DNA from: JALCRY01 sp050946575
Lineage (GTDB): Bacteria > Bacillota > Clostridia > Peptostreptococcales > Anaerovoracaceae
Direction: 5' to 3'
Length of the DNA: 64,000 nucleotides
NCBI GenBank assembly: GCA_050946575.1
Contig: JBMNVB010000004.1
Location: forward strand, 1 to 64,000
Positions 26,201 through 34,307 of this stretch are shown here, piece by piece. Made by a program: the position numbers and the translations under genes. The notes under the pieces were generated by a model. The model saw only the letters and a list, made by a program, of their open reading frames with translations. It had not been told where the DNA came from and did no database searches. Within the stretch, counting starts at the first letter, position 1, and every line of letters begins with the position of its first letter.

Positions 26201-26860
26201 TCGAAGAATTACGCACTGAAAACTGTCGTTGATAACGACGATGTGAAGACACTCGCAGAAAGTCAGGCCAGGCTTGTGATTTCGGGGAACACGGCTTCGC
26301 GCGGCGGCGGCATCGGCGCAAACGGAGGACTTATCTTCCAGGGCGGCGGCAGCAAGAAGATCAATATCGAAAAGGTCTGGAGCGGCAGCGATCCTGCAGT
26401 CGATTCCGTAACGATAGGGATCTATGTCGGCGAAAACAAGATCGACACAGTGACACTGTCGGCAGATAACGAATGGAAAGCTGAACTCACGGGACTTTCG
26501 GATGATCTCAATGCCGAAGATATAACGGCGGTAGAAGAAACTTCTCTTGAGGATTTCGTGGCGACGATCGATATTGCGGACAGCGAGGACGGAACGGCGA
26601 TAAATGTGACGGTGACTAATACGTACGTTGAACCGCCTCTGACTCCGGAAACGGAAGAGCCTCAGGATGAGACGCCTCCGGGAGACAGTTCGGACAGCGA
26701 TACTCCTGTGACAACAACGAGTTCGAGTCCGGCTGATGAAACACCGATCTCGACGGGCGATACGTTCCCGACGGCTGTAGGCGTAACGGCGCTCGCTGCG
26801 GGGATCGCTGCAATGATCGCGGCGTACATGAGAAGACGCAGAGAAGCTGACGTGAAATAG
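23213..26860 (+). CDS. Surface protein 2: BspA-type LRR, beta-helix, Cna-B, membrane anchor
   Basis: The 1,215-residue paralog of surface protein 1 has the same order: signal peptide (about 1-35), LRR_5 repeats (about 50-530), beta-helix (about 533-1045), Cna-B-like domain (about 1047-1135), stalk, ISTGD, helix and RRRRE tail. The first 140 residues and the last 170 are very close to protein 1, and the RGGGIGANGGLIFQGGG segment and VEPPLTPETEEPQ stalk are the same. The central LRR and beta-helix are more diverged. This uneven pattern fits gene conversion or selection for variable ligand-binding parts. AGAAGGAGATTAG precedes the ATG. A role in adhesion is inferred from domains only. Confidence 0.9.
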   Translation: MKASHFPRLRATLLIILSVIITISMISISLPGSVVSAREDANYYTDPETKLTYHINSSGNTAVLVDIDSSLTDVNVPSTFTKDGTTYTVNEVYPYKWESNSGRWYKNVKSITFPSTVKSISHITLPKVEGTLVIPNGVESIDEVTFYAASVKLPNTLTSIGRISFPNVTSIDIPSSVTQMNGNITLNSVTDLYIPGSVKEFKGSIFYCTSLKTLTFGEGLEKIDMTNSSFTVDADNLETVNFPSTLKTITSRAAVGMFSGAKNLKTVNFPDGVVIEDGDNTSMFNGCSSLEELNLPAGLTPNGFVGGYMFNGCTNLKKVTFGTDLKTIGYRAFYNCSSLEQAPDLSTVTEMKVGGRGKYKGSYAFYNCNNMTGEIDLSSLTEIPKCAFTGTKITEIKFSQGLAKIGEKAFTGTSLKSVNIPDSVTEIGPYAFEDNTALESLKIGDGVETLTGSVFAGCSALKDVEIGSGITSIDDSVFKDCSAVEKAKIYSSEDMVEVNDIGSLPHEKIEFTEKSVGDVGDNIGGDGPDKDWSLQKAVNEAEDGGTVVIHKYVLLDKTLTIPEGKTVTIKADKSEDGEYYDIRAAKNADLTGGKLIEVGEGRTLNLENITVRGNRAKVANGNGLINVHGTLNLGENSVVRDTRLSSSDTAAVRVSGSGAVLNMENGSTVTKNSRNTGSSQYVAPILVTDHAVFNMKGGTITKNTAVDEVTNTYPEYSSGVLLTGGASMNMTGGTISENKAHTGSAVLLDAGTSMVIDGEDVLIENNQNVKNKDYPRACGGTVRSDGSLTLKNGTLRNNTSFNVGGAIAVGRSGSFEMTGGLVENNTATGSGGGIYLYGKDLKLSAGTIQNNKAGSEGGGVYVEGNLTQGYATATFESTLVKDNTASIMGGGVWTCPTGRLDMQNNSAAVYDNTAASGGEKAAAGDDIVTVGPASESQGKTDPESNSVSERLLGGGSAGYYYDGSVYSISYTDWGQVSGHSRYDSSNPKQLHVNNDTSKNYALKTVVDNDDVKTLAESQARLVISGNTASRGGGIGANGGLIFQGGGSKKINIEKVWSGSDPAVDSVTIGIYVGENKIDTVTLSADNEWKAELTGLSDDLNAEDITAVEETSLEDFVATIDIADSEDGTAINVTVTNTYVEPPLTPETEEPQDETPPGDSSDSDTPVTTTSSSPADETPISTGDTFPTAVGVTALAAGIAAMIAAYMRRRREADVK

Positions 26861-26895
26861 TGTTTGTGGTAATAATATATCGTTAATACTCTTGT

Positions 26896-26923
26896 AAAAG
26901 GACTCCCGACGGGGGTCCTTTTT
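26896..26923 (+). terminator. Terminator of surface protein 2
   Basis: AAAAGGACTCCC and GGGGGTCCTTTTT pair around a GAC loop, with a T-run at the 3' end. Confidence 0.85.
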
Positions 26924-26952
26924 CAATCGGAAGAAAAATTATAAAAAAATAG

Positions 26953-26992
26953 ATGAACGTCTATTTACTTTTCCCTGCACATAGTCTATCAT
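26953..26992 (+). promoter_or_regulatory. Promoter of surface protein 3
   Basis: ATGAACGTCTATTTACTTTT (26953-26972) holds TTTACT; after 17 bp comes TATCAT (26987-26992). The upstream half is less conserved than in copies 1 and 2. The leader to the ATG is about 137 nt. Confidence 0.7.
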
Positions 26993-27134
26993 TAAAAAAG
27001 CAAGTATGAAGTTTGACCGGCATTGATAGTGTTTTGTTGAGGATTTTTTAAATTCTTAAAATCGATCCGCCTGCATGCCAGGAGGCGTGATCTCGGAAAA
27101 ACAGTCAGGCCACACAGGGTAGAAGGAGATTAGA

Positions 27135-30100
27135 ATGAAAATTTTTCATTTCCCCCGGCTGCGCGCCATTCTTTTGATTATTCTTTCCGTTATTATTTCC
27201 GTATCGATGATATCCCTGCCCGGGACATATGTAAGCGCTGAAGATACAGTTACATATACTGATCCCGCGACTAAACTCACATTTGAACTGGCGGGAGACA
27301 ATACTGCGACGCTTACAGCCATCGACAGTTCACTTACGGAAGTAGAGATCCCGTCTGTTGTAACAAAAGACGGCACGGATTATACTGTGACTGCCGTAAG
27401 TGCGAAGTCAAAGAAATTTGCAAATGTTAAAAGCATCGAATTTCCTTCGACCGTAAAGACGGTGGAAAAAATCAAACTGCCGGGAATTGAGGGGCAGATC
27501 GTATTCCCGAGCGGAGTCGGGGAGATTTCGTCCTTTGCTTCGGGAGCGAGTTCAGTCAAATTCCCGGATACACTTAAATTGGTGCAGAATATAGATTTTC
27601 CGAACGTCACGTCGGTAGGATTTCCTTCGTCGGTGACGAGCATAAACGGCACACTGAGATTCAGTAGTGTGAATGAGATTACGATCCCCGGAAGCGTTAA
27701 AAGTTTCGGAGCCGGTTTCTCAAATTGCAGCAATCTGGAAACGGTGACTTTCAGTGAGGGAGTCGAAACTATCGAAAACGGCTCAAGTTTTTTCACTAAA
27801 TGTTCTAAAGTTAAAACGGTCAGTTTCCCCGATTCTTTGAAAGCGATAAACAGATCGGGGCTCTTCCGCAGCGCGGTGAATCTGGAGAAGATCAACTGGC
27901 CGGATCACGAATTCACTGTAAAGAACAACGCATCGATGTTCACAGGCTGTAAAAAGCTGAATTCGCTGGATCTTCCTGCATGCGTCACACCCGATGGCAA
28001 AATAGGCCCGATGATGTTCGCAAACTGTACGAACCTCAAAGAGATAAACCTCGGATGCGAGCCGACGGATATAGGATACGGGGCATTTATGAACTGTACT
28101 TCTCTTGAGAAGTCGCCTGATCTCAGTCAGGTGGAAACAATGTCCGACTCCGTTTTTTCCGGCTGCACGAAAATGACCGGAAATCTCGAAGGCGGCGGCA
28201 TTGATCTGTCTTTACTGAATAACATCCCGAATTACGCATTCAAAGATACGAAGATAACCGGCGCTGATTTTTCGAACGGACTTTCTTCGATCGGAAAAGG
28301 CGCATTTCAGAACACGAAAATAAAAAGCGCAGTTATCCCTGATTCAGTGGGTTCGATAGGACAGGAAGCCTTCAAGGGAGCCGGGGCGCTCACCAATATA
28401 AAGATCGGTGACGGCGTAGAGACTCTTGATAAAAGCGCGTTTGCAGACTGCCCGGGGCTTAAGGAAATCGAAATAGGATCCGGCATCTCGAAGATAGATG
28501 ATTCTGCTTTCAGCAATTGCGGATCCGTGGAGAAGGCGACGATACATTCTTCGGAGGACGCTGTCGAAGTAAATGATATCGGCAGCCTCCCGCACGATGA
28601 GATCATATTCACGGAAGCATCGATAGGCGACGTCGGCGACACGATCTCAGAGGGCGGACCGACCCTGCAGGAGGCCGTAAATGAGGCGGAGAACGGCGGA
28701 ACTGTCGTGCTGAAGAAACATGTCCTGCTGGATAAAACGCTTGCCATACCGGAAAATAAAACGGTTACGATCAGGTCGGAAAATGATAAGTATATCATCC
28801 GCGCGGGCAGCAGTGCTTCTCTCACTGACGGAGAGCTTATTGAAGTCGGAGCGGGACGCACGCTCATACTCGAAGACGTTACCGTGCAGGGACTTTTCGC
28901 GAATGCAGGCGAGGGGCACGGTCTTATCGACGTCGGAGGAAAGCTTGTCCTCGGCAGCAATGCATTGATAAGAGACACTTATCTTTCGGAAAATAACAGT
29001 TCGGCGATCCGCGTGAGCGGGGAAGGGGCCGTGCTCGAGATGAATGACGGCAGCGCTGTGAAGCATAATAAGCGCAGCGCGGGCGACGCGCAGAAGACCG
29101 CTCCGATCAGGGTGACGGGCGGCGCTGTCTTCAACATGAACGGCGGCTCCGTAACAGGAAATTCGGCTGTTGATTCAGACAGTGAATCTGCAGTCTTCTG
29201 TTCCGCCGGCGTGCTTCTCGATGATAACGCGAAGATGAATATGCGCGGCGGGACGATCTCGGAAAACAGGGGACATCGCGGCAGCGCGGTCTCCGTGGAC
29301 GGCGCGGACCTCGTGATCGACGGGGATGACGCATTGATAGAAAACAATGAAGTCGTGAGGAACAACGTTCTGAAGACGTATTGCGGCGGAGCGGTGTTCG
29401 CGTACAGCACGTCCGGATCGAGGAACGGGTCCGTCGTTCTGAAAAACGGCACGCTGAGAAGCAATAAGGCGTACAATGTCGGCGGCGCCATCGCGATCGC
29501 AAGAGACGCGGACTTCAGCATGGAAGGCGGTCTTGTCGAGAAGAATTACGCGAAGGGCTACGGCGGCGGGATCTATCTCTACGGCGACAATCTCGATCTC
29601 ACAAAGGGCATCATCAGGGACAACAGCTGCAGTGTCGCGGGCGGCGGCGTTTATGTCGAAGGAAACCTGGACAAGGGCTATGCGACAGCTCACTTCAGCA
29701 ATGCGGTCGTGCGCGGAAATTCCGCGAGTGTGATGGGCGGCGGCGTGTGGTCGTGCCCGACGGGCCGCGTGGAGATCCGCGATTACAGCACGGCTGTCTA
29801 TGAAAATACCGCGACTGCCTCTGCGGGCAGGGCCGCAGCGGGCGACGACTTCGCGCTCATCAGGCCGAAGAGCGACGATTCGTTTATTAACGGTGTCAGT
29901 CCGCAGCCGCTGCGCAGCAGCATTTCGGAGACTTCCTTCGGCGGAGGACAGATGAATTATTATGAGGACGGCAGCGTTTTTGAGTCATATCTGAACAATG
30001 CGAGGGATCTCGGCTCTGTCGGCGGCGCTGCGCGTTACAGTTCCGACAGCAGCGAAGTGCATGTCACAAAAGATAATTCAGGCTCAAGCAGCTTCGCGCT

Positions 30101-30758
30101 CAAGTCATTCCCGGATGAAAGGGCGAAGACCCTCGCTGAGAGCAACATCGACGGAAAATTGCTCATTACCGGCAACAATGCGGAGCGCGGTGCCGGTATC
30201 GGCTCGAACGGCGGAGTTATTTTCGACGGAGGCACCACGAAGAAGATCAATATAGAAAAGGTCTGGAGCGGCAGTGATCCTACGGTCGATTCCGTCACGA
30301 TCGGCATCTATGTCGACGGCAGTAAACTGGATACGGTGACGCTGACGGCAGAGGACGGATGGCAGGCCGAACTCACGGGACTTTCCGCTGACATCAGCGC
30401 TGAGAATATCACTGCGACAGAAGAGACCTCAGTTGAGGATTTCATCGCGACGTTTGATGTGACAGACAGCGAAGACGGCACAGCGATAAATGTGACCGTG
30501 ACGAACACATACAGCGAGCCGCCGCTGACTCCGGACACGGACGAACCGCAGGACGAGATGCCGCCCGGTGACAGTTCAGGCGATGATACGCCGGTCACGA
30601 CAACCAGCTCAGATTCGGCCGACGCGATCCCGACGGGCGATGTATTCCCGACAGCCGCAGGCGCAGCGGCACTCGCATCCGGCCTCGCAGCAATGATAGC
30701 GGCCTATATGAGAAGACGCAGGGCCTGGAAAAGTCAGGGCGCGGAACAGCCCCGGTGA
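27135..30758 (+). CDS. Surface protein 3: BspA-type LRR, beta-helix, Cna-B, membrane anchor
   Basis: The 1,207-residue third paralog has the same domain order: signal peptide (about 1-35), LRR_5 repeats (about 45-505), beta-helix (about 510-1030), Cna-B-like domain (about 1035-1125), Pro-rich stalk, IPTGD, hydrophobic helix. It is more diverged from 1 and 2 than they are from each other, and its C-terminal tail is longer (RRRRAWKSQGAEQPR). Its GC content appears higher in the second half. The same AGAAGGAGATTAG precedes the ATG. It is likely to be a third antigenically different adhesin. No regulator or sortase of its own lies next to it. Confidence 0.9.
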   Translation: MKIFHFPRLRAILLIILSVIISVSMISLPGTYVSAEDTVTYTDPATKLTFELAGDNTATLTAIDSSLTEVEIPSVVTKDGTDYTVTAVSAKSKKFANVKSIEFPSTVKTVEKIKLPGIEGQIVFPSGVGEISSFASGASSVKFPDTLKLVQNIDFPNVTSVGFPSSVTSINGTLRFSSVNEITIPGSVKSFGAGFSNCSNLETVTFSEGVETIENGSSFFTKCSKVKTVSFPDSLKAINRSGLFRSAVNLEKINWPDHEFTVKNNASMFTGCKKLNSLDLPACVTPDGKIGPMMFANCTNLKEINLGCEPTDIGYGAFMNCTSLEKSPDLSQVETMSDSVFSGCTKMTGNLEGGGIDLSLLNNIPNYAFKDTKITGADFSNGLSSIGKGAFQNTKIKSAVIPDSVGSIGQEAFKGAGALTNIKIGDGVETLDKSAFADCPGLKEIEIGSGISKIDDSAFSNCGSVEKATIHSSEDAVEVNDIGSLPHDEIIFTEASIGDVGDTISEGGPTLQEAVNEAENGGTVVLKKHVLLDKTLAIPENKTVTIRSENDKYIIRAGSSASLTDGELIEVGAGRTLILEDVTVQGLFANAGEGHGLIDVGGKLVLGSNALIRDTYLSENNSSAIRVSGEGAVLEMNDGSAVKHNKRSAGDAQKTAPIRVTGGAVFNMNGGSVTGNSAVDSDSESAVFCSAGVLLDDNAKMNMRGGTISENRGHRGSAVSVDGADLVIDGDDALIENNEVVRNNVLKTYCGGAVFAYSTSGSRNGSVVLKNGTLRSNKAYNVGGAIAIARDADFSMEGGLVEKNYAKGYGGGIYLYGDNLDLTKGIIRDNSCSVAGGGVYVEGNLDKGYATAHFSNAVVRGNSASVMGGGVWSCPTGRVEIRDYSTAVYENTATASAGRAAAGDDFALIRPKSDDSFINGVSPQPLRSSISETSFGGGQMNYYEDGSVFESYLNNARDLGSVGGAARYSSDSSEVHVTKDNSGSSSFALKSFPDERAKTLAESNIDGKLLITGNNAERGAGIGSNGGVIFDGGTTKKINIEKVWSGSDPTVDSVTIGIYVDGSKLDTVTLTAEDGWQAELTGLSADISAENITATEETSVEDFIATFDVTDSEDGTAINVTVTNTYSEPPLTPDTDEPQDEMPPGDSSGDDTPVTTTSSDSADAIPTGDVFPTAAGAAALASGLAAMIAAYMRRRRAWKSQGAEQPR

Positions 30759-30892
30759 TCATTGCAAAATGCATTGATTTCATGTAGAATTTACTTGAGA
30801 GATCATTTCGCACCAATGCGCGAATGCGCCGAATAATGATATATTGCATAGCAATATGCTTTATATACCTTAATAACCCTAATACCCTTGTT

Positions 30893-30918
30893 AAAGGACT
30901 CCTTCGGGAGTCCTTTTT
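30893..30918 (+). terminator. Terminator of surface protein 3
   Basis: GGACTCC and GGAGTCC pair around a TTCG tetraloop, with an extended AAA/TTT flank and five T. The rest of the gap from 30759 to 31122 holds only GC-rich sequence in which I see no gene. Confidence 0.85.
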
Positions 30919-31122
30919 CATCCGCGGGCGGCCGGTGATTCGGGCCGGCGCTTCAGAGTATGCCGTTCGCAGGGCCGGGCCGTGCGGAGCGGGGAGCCGG
31001 ACCTGGGAGCGGATCCGGCTGCGGATCGGGGCGATTTGCATCCACTGTGTAACAGGTTTTGGAACGGCTGTATCCCGTGTGCCGGCGATACCGGCGGGGG
31101 TCAGGAAAAACAGGCAAAATCG

Positions 31123-31151
31123 TTGGCATGGCGGGCGAATTGTGGTATAAT
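31123..31151 (+). promoter_or_regulatory. Promoter of tRNA-Arg
   Basis: TTGGCA (31123-31128), 17 bp, TATAAT (31146-31151), 17 nt before the mature tRNA 5' end. Both boxes and spacing are near-perfect. Confidence 0.8.
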
Positions 31152-31168
31152 ATCATTCGTCGCGATAA

Positions 31169-31245
31169 GCGCCACTAGCTCAGCTGGATAGAGTCGCGCA
31201 CTACGAATGCGAAGGTCGGGGGTTCGAATCCCTCGTGGCGCGCCA
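31169..31245 (+). tRNA. tRNA-Arg (ACG)
   Basis: The 77-nt sequence folds into a full cloverleaf. The acceptor stem GCGCCAC pairs with GTGGCGC, followed by discriminator G and an encoded CCA. The anticodon loop is CTACGAA between CGCA and TGCG, giving the ACG anticodon (read as ICG). The T-arm is GGGGGTTCGAATCCCTC-like. It has its own promoter and is a lone gene. The complementary strand gives a well-known false ORF with RGIRTPDLRIRSA, which is not a protein. Confidence 0.97.
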
Positions 31246-31249
31246 ATAG

Positions 31250-31299
31250 AAAACGGCTTGTAAAGCGTTAGGATTTCAATGCTGGTCAGGCCGTTTTTT
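31250..31299 (+). terminator. Possible terminator after tRNA-Arg
   Basis: AAAACGGC and GCCGTTTT are inverted and separated by about 32 nt; six T follow. The loop is long, so the call is weak. Confidence 0.4.
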
Positions 31300-31471
31300 C
31301 TTCTGCTGATTTCCACCGGCGGATAGGGGGAAAAGGGGCTTTTTTGGCGTTCAGGTGTGCGACCGGGTGTGCGACTTTTTGGCGCCCGGAAGAAACGCCG
31401 CGTTGTCGTGTAAATCCAGGACCGTATGGCCGCGAGTCGTTATTCGAACCCGGATCCAGGTCATTTGTGCA

Positions 31472-31671
31472 TTTTTTTGTGGCGGCCGTCGGAAAAATCG
31501 GGTCGCTGCACGCAAAAATTCCAACGATCGTGGGCATTGATCCTGTTCAAACATCGGTTTTGGATCATTTCGGAGAGCCGACAGCCCGAAAACGTTGAAA
31601 ATTTTGCGTGCACCGTTCAAAAAAATGCACCGGCCGCCACAAAAAAATGGCGGCTGCGGTTCCGGACCAGG
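31472..31671. repeat. Palindromic repeat, copy A
   Basis: The unit from 31472 to 31647 (176 bp) has perfect 17-bp inverted ends: TTTTTTTGTGGCGGCCG and its complement. Inside are a second inverted pair (TGCACGCAAAAATT... against ...AATTTTGCGTGCA) and a smaller hairpin TTTCGG...CCGAAA. A short common flank (TGGCGGCTGCGGTTCC) follows to about 31671 and can also pair with the right end. It is repeated as copy B 303 bp downstream. ORFs on both strands across it are only chance. I see no transposase. A MITE-like or structured-RNA element are both possible. Confidence 0.85.
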
Positions 31672-31774
31672 TTTCCGCCCCGGGTCTGTTCAGTCTCAGC
31701 TGCGCGGGTCCGGTACTGGTTTGATATCTTAGGTTTCCTGATGCGATCTGCCATCGGGACAAAGCTGTTTGCGC

Positions 31775-31974
31775 TTTTTTTGTGGCGGCCGTCGGAAAAA
31801 ACGGGTCGCTGCACGCAAAAATTCCAACGATCGTGGGCATTGATCCTGTCCAAAGATCGTTTTTTGACCATTTCGGAGAGCCGACAGCCTGAAAACGTTG
31901 AAAATTTTGCGTGCACCGTTCAAAAAAATACACCGGCCGCCACAAAAAATGGCGGCTGCGGTTCCGGACCAGGT
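31775..31974. repeat. Palindromic repeat, copy B
   Basis: The second copy (31775-31949, 175 bp) starts with the same 17 bp and ends with its complement, short of one A. It differs from copy A in the middle (for example CCAAAGATCGTTTTTTGACC in place of the A version) but keeps the inner inverted pair and the TTTCGG...CCGAAA-like hairpin. The same short flank follows. Between the copies, and from 31975 to 32124, is GC-rich sequence with partly repeating GTTCCGGACCAGGT and CTCAGATCTGCC words and no recognisable gene. Confidence 0.85.
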
Positions 31975-32124
31975 ATTTTCGGCCTCAGATCTGCCTGCGC
32001 GGTCCCGGTCCGGGTTCCTTCAGCCTCAGATCTGCCGTCATCGGACCCGGATCCGTCTGGCCCACGGCTCCTGACCGGATCTGCAGCTTCGGCCCGACAT
32101 CTTGCGCATCCCATTCCGGGGCAT

Positions 32125-32841
32125 TCACTCCCAGACTCTGATCAGATCGGCGCCGGCCCGCTCAACGGCTCTGCCGGTCAGGTCATACCAGCTCCGGCAT
32201 TTGTCCATGATTACAGAATCAGATGTTATGACAAGTTCACGCCCGTACAGCATCCGGTCCACATTTCTGCAGATCCTGATGTCAAGGTCGAGCGGGGCGT
32301 TAGGACCGGCTGTTTCCTCAGAAGTTTCGGCAATGAATGTCTTCAGCCTTCCGGAGTTCGACACCGGTTCGTCGAGCAGGATCTCGGCTCCCGCCGCGCC
32401 GGCGCGCCTCAGCTCGCCGAGCATTGTCACGACCGCCTGCCGCGTTTCCGGGATGAGCCGGTACGTTCCCCGGAGAGCCGCGAGATCGCGGACCGCGCCG
32501 TCCATGCATTGGAACAGGGGAGAGCCGCAGGCCAGCACCTCCAGCGTGATGATGGTGTTAAAACCGTCAATGCTGAGAGTCCTTCCTTTCAGTTCCTTCT
32601 CCTCCGCGAGTTTTTCTTTTCGCAGGGATATCTGGCGGTCGGACGATACGCTCCTCATTATCGCGAGCCTCTGCCTTGACGACAGCTGAAAATGGTTCCC
32701 GACAAAGGTGGAGGACGATTTCATGTCGTAGCCCGCATTCAGAAGATAGCGCACATCGGCTGACGCGCTTCGGAGAGTGGTCAGCGCTTCATCTGAAAAA
32801 TCTCTTGCGTCCTCCGGGACAAATCCCCGCTTTGCATCCAT
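32125..32841 (-). CDS. DUF434-domain protein
   Basis: The 238-residue protein opens with KRGFVPEDARDFSDEALTTLRSASADVRYLLNAGYDMKSSSTFVGNHFQLSSRQRLAIMR, the typical DUF434 segment, and continues with the DUF5616-like part (LSIDGFNTIITLEVLA, then a DEPVSNSG stretch). No catalytic function is proven for the family; it is cytosolic with no membrane segment. A TATGGATGC start region follows AGGAGGAGCAAT on the minus strand. Its 3' end borders the repeat region. No partner gene is next to it. Confidence 0.82.
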   Translation of the reverse strand: MDAKRGFVPEDARDFSDEALTTLRSASADVRYLLNAGYDMKSSSTFVGNHFQLSSRQRLAIMRSVSSDRQISLRKEKLAEEKELKGRTLSIDGFNTIITLEVLACGSPLFQCMDGAVRDLAALRGTYRLIPETRQAVVTMLGELRRAGAAGAEILLDEPVSNSGRLKTFIAETSEETAGPNAPLDLDIRICRNVDRMLYGRELVITSDSVIMDKCRSWYDLTGRAVERAGADLIRVWE

Positions 32842-32960
32842 ATTGCTCCTCCTGATACCTATTATACAGCAGCGGGGGCATATGCAGAGCCCCGAAAGCC
32901 GAAAAGGAACTGCGCAGGGCAGTTCCTTCCATGTTGCGATTTATTTTCTCCGCGGCCGCT

Positions 32961-34136
32961 TTAAAGGGCGTTCGCGATCCTGTTCAGCGCCTCCTCGAGC
33001 TGGCTGCGCGGGCAGGCGAAATTCAGTCTCTGGAACCCGTCGCCTTCACCGTTCGGGCTGAACGTCGCTCCGTTGTCTGTCGCGACTTTGGCCTTGTGTT
33101 TCATGAATTCCCAGAGCTCGTCCGTGCTCATCCCGTACGCTCTGAAATCGAGCCAGGCGAGGTATGTCGCTTCCGGCACGCGGTATTTCACGTCAGGCAT
33201 CTTCTCGGCAATGAAATCGGCGGTGAACTGCGCATTTCCACGGAGATAGTCGAGCAATGCCTCGAGCCAGTCTTCGCTTTCGTTATATGCCGCGATCTGC
33301 GCGGCCGCGCCGAAGTTGCCCGGCCAGAGATAGTACGGCTCCATTTTCCTCTCGAAACGCGCCCTGATCTCGTCGTTCGGGATGATTATGTCCGCGACGA
33401 GCAGTCCCGCCAGGTTGAATGTTTTCGACGGAGAGGTGCAGATGATGCAGTTCTGCGCCAGCTCTTCGGAGACTGTCGCGTACGGAACGAATTTCTCCTT
33501 CGACAATATCAGGTCGGAGTGGATCTCGTCCACCGCTATCATTACATTGTTTTCGAGGCAGATCTTCCCGACTGTCTCGAGTTCTTCCTTCGTCCACATG
33601 CGGCCGACCGGATTGTGCGGGCTGCACAGGATCATGAATGTCGTTTTCGGATCTTTTGCGAGCGATTCGAGTTTATCGAAATCCATCTCGTATCTGCCGT
33701 CGTTGTTTATCAGCGGATCGAGAGCGACATTGCGGCCGGTGATGGTCGTGTATTCATAGTACGGGTAATATACCGGGGACTGGATAATGACATTGTCGCC
33801 TGGCTCCGTGCTCATTTCGAGCGCGCAGACGAGGCCCATGTTCACGCCGGGGGTATAAATGATCCATTCCGGTTTAATATCCCAGTTATTGCGGCGCTTC
33901 TGCCAGTCCACGCTCGCCTGCAGATATTCGTCGGACGCGTATCCGTATCCGTATGTCTCGTGAGCCGCTCTTTTCTGCACCGCCTTCGAGATCGCAGGAG
34001 CCACTTTGAAATCCATATCAGCAATGCCCATAGGCAGGATGTCTTCCTCCCCGTAGGTTTTCAGCCGCTGTTTCGGGTCCCATTTTATCGACAGCGCCTG
34101 AGTGCGGTCTATCGATTTATCGAAATCGTATTTCAT
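32961..34136 (-). CDS. MalY/PatB-type PLP aminotransferase / cystathionine beta-lyase
   Basis: The 391-residue protein is a fold-type I PLP enzyme of the MalY/PatB class: start MKYDFDKSIDRTQALSIKWD, PMGIADMDFKVAPAI, the SPHNPVGRMWTKEEL motif, the aspartate in VDEIHSDLIL and PLP lysine in SPSKTFNLAG (about residue 235). Family members cleave cystathionine to homocysteine, pyruvate and ammonia, or act on related C-S bonds. The open frame extends to 34202, but GGAAAGGAGAATC precedes the ATG at 34136. It is divergent from the epimerase-peptidase gene. No methionine pathway gene adjoins it, so the exact substrate is uncertain. Confidence 0.88.
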   Translation of the reverse strand: MKYDFDKSIDRTQALSIKWDPKQRLKTYGEEDILPMGIADMDFKVAPAISKAVQKRAAHETYGYGYASDEYLQASVDWQKRRNNWDIKPEWIIYTPGVNMGLVCALEMSTEPGDNVIIQSPVYYPYYEYTTITGRNVALDPLINNDGRYEMDFDKLESLAKDPKTTFMILCSPHNPVGRMWTKEELETVGKICLENNVMIAVDEIHSDLILSKEKFVPYATVSEELAQNCIICTSPSKTFNLAGLLVADIIIPNDEIRARFERKMEPYYLWPGNFGAAAQIAAYNESEDWLEALLDYLRGNAQFTADFIAEKMPDVKYRVPEATYLAWLDFRAYGMSTDELWEFMKHKAKVATDNGATFSPNGEGDGFQRLNFACPRSQLEEALNRIANAL

Positions 34137-34294
34137 AGTGATTCTCCTTTCCGAATATCCGGCCGGCTCCGCATGCCGCTTTAACGTATTGATATTCTTC
34201 ACTTTCCGGTTGATTCATTGTATAATTTATCTGCTTGTAATGTAATCATACATTTTGTTTTTTTATATTGTCAATACTCCGAAAGTGGAATTGT

Positions 34295-34300
34295 TATATA
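34295..34300 (+). promoter_or_regulatory. -10-like box directly before the epimerase/peptidase start
   Basis: TATATA with a TGt extension lies 7 nt before the ATG at 34308, and the only ribosome-site-like bases are GAG. This fits a leaderless or very short leader. Confidence 0.4.
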
Positions 34301-34307
34301 TAGAGAT

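Noticed and set aside
31101..31316. Minus-strand ORF with RGIRTPDLRIRSARLYPAEL
   Set aside because: This is the well-known false translation of the antisense of a tRNA-Arg gene.
31565..31945. Minus-strand ORFs of about 100-126 residues over the palindromes
   Set aside because: They arise from repeat sequence and have no ribosome site or recognisable domain.
31426..32679. 417-residue plus-strand ORF over the palindromic repeats
   Set aside because: Composition follows the repeats, the same peptide words come back from the two repeat copies, and the second half is antisense to the DUF434 gene.
32931..34184. 417-residue plus-strand ORF against the MalY gene
   Set aside because: Antisense shadow; the MalY motifs on the minus strand are unambiguous.
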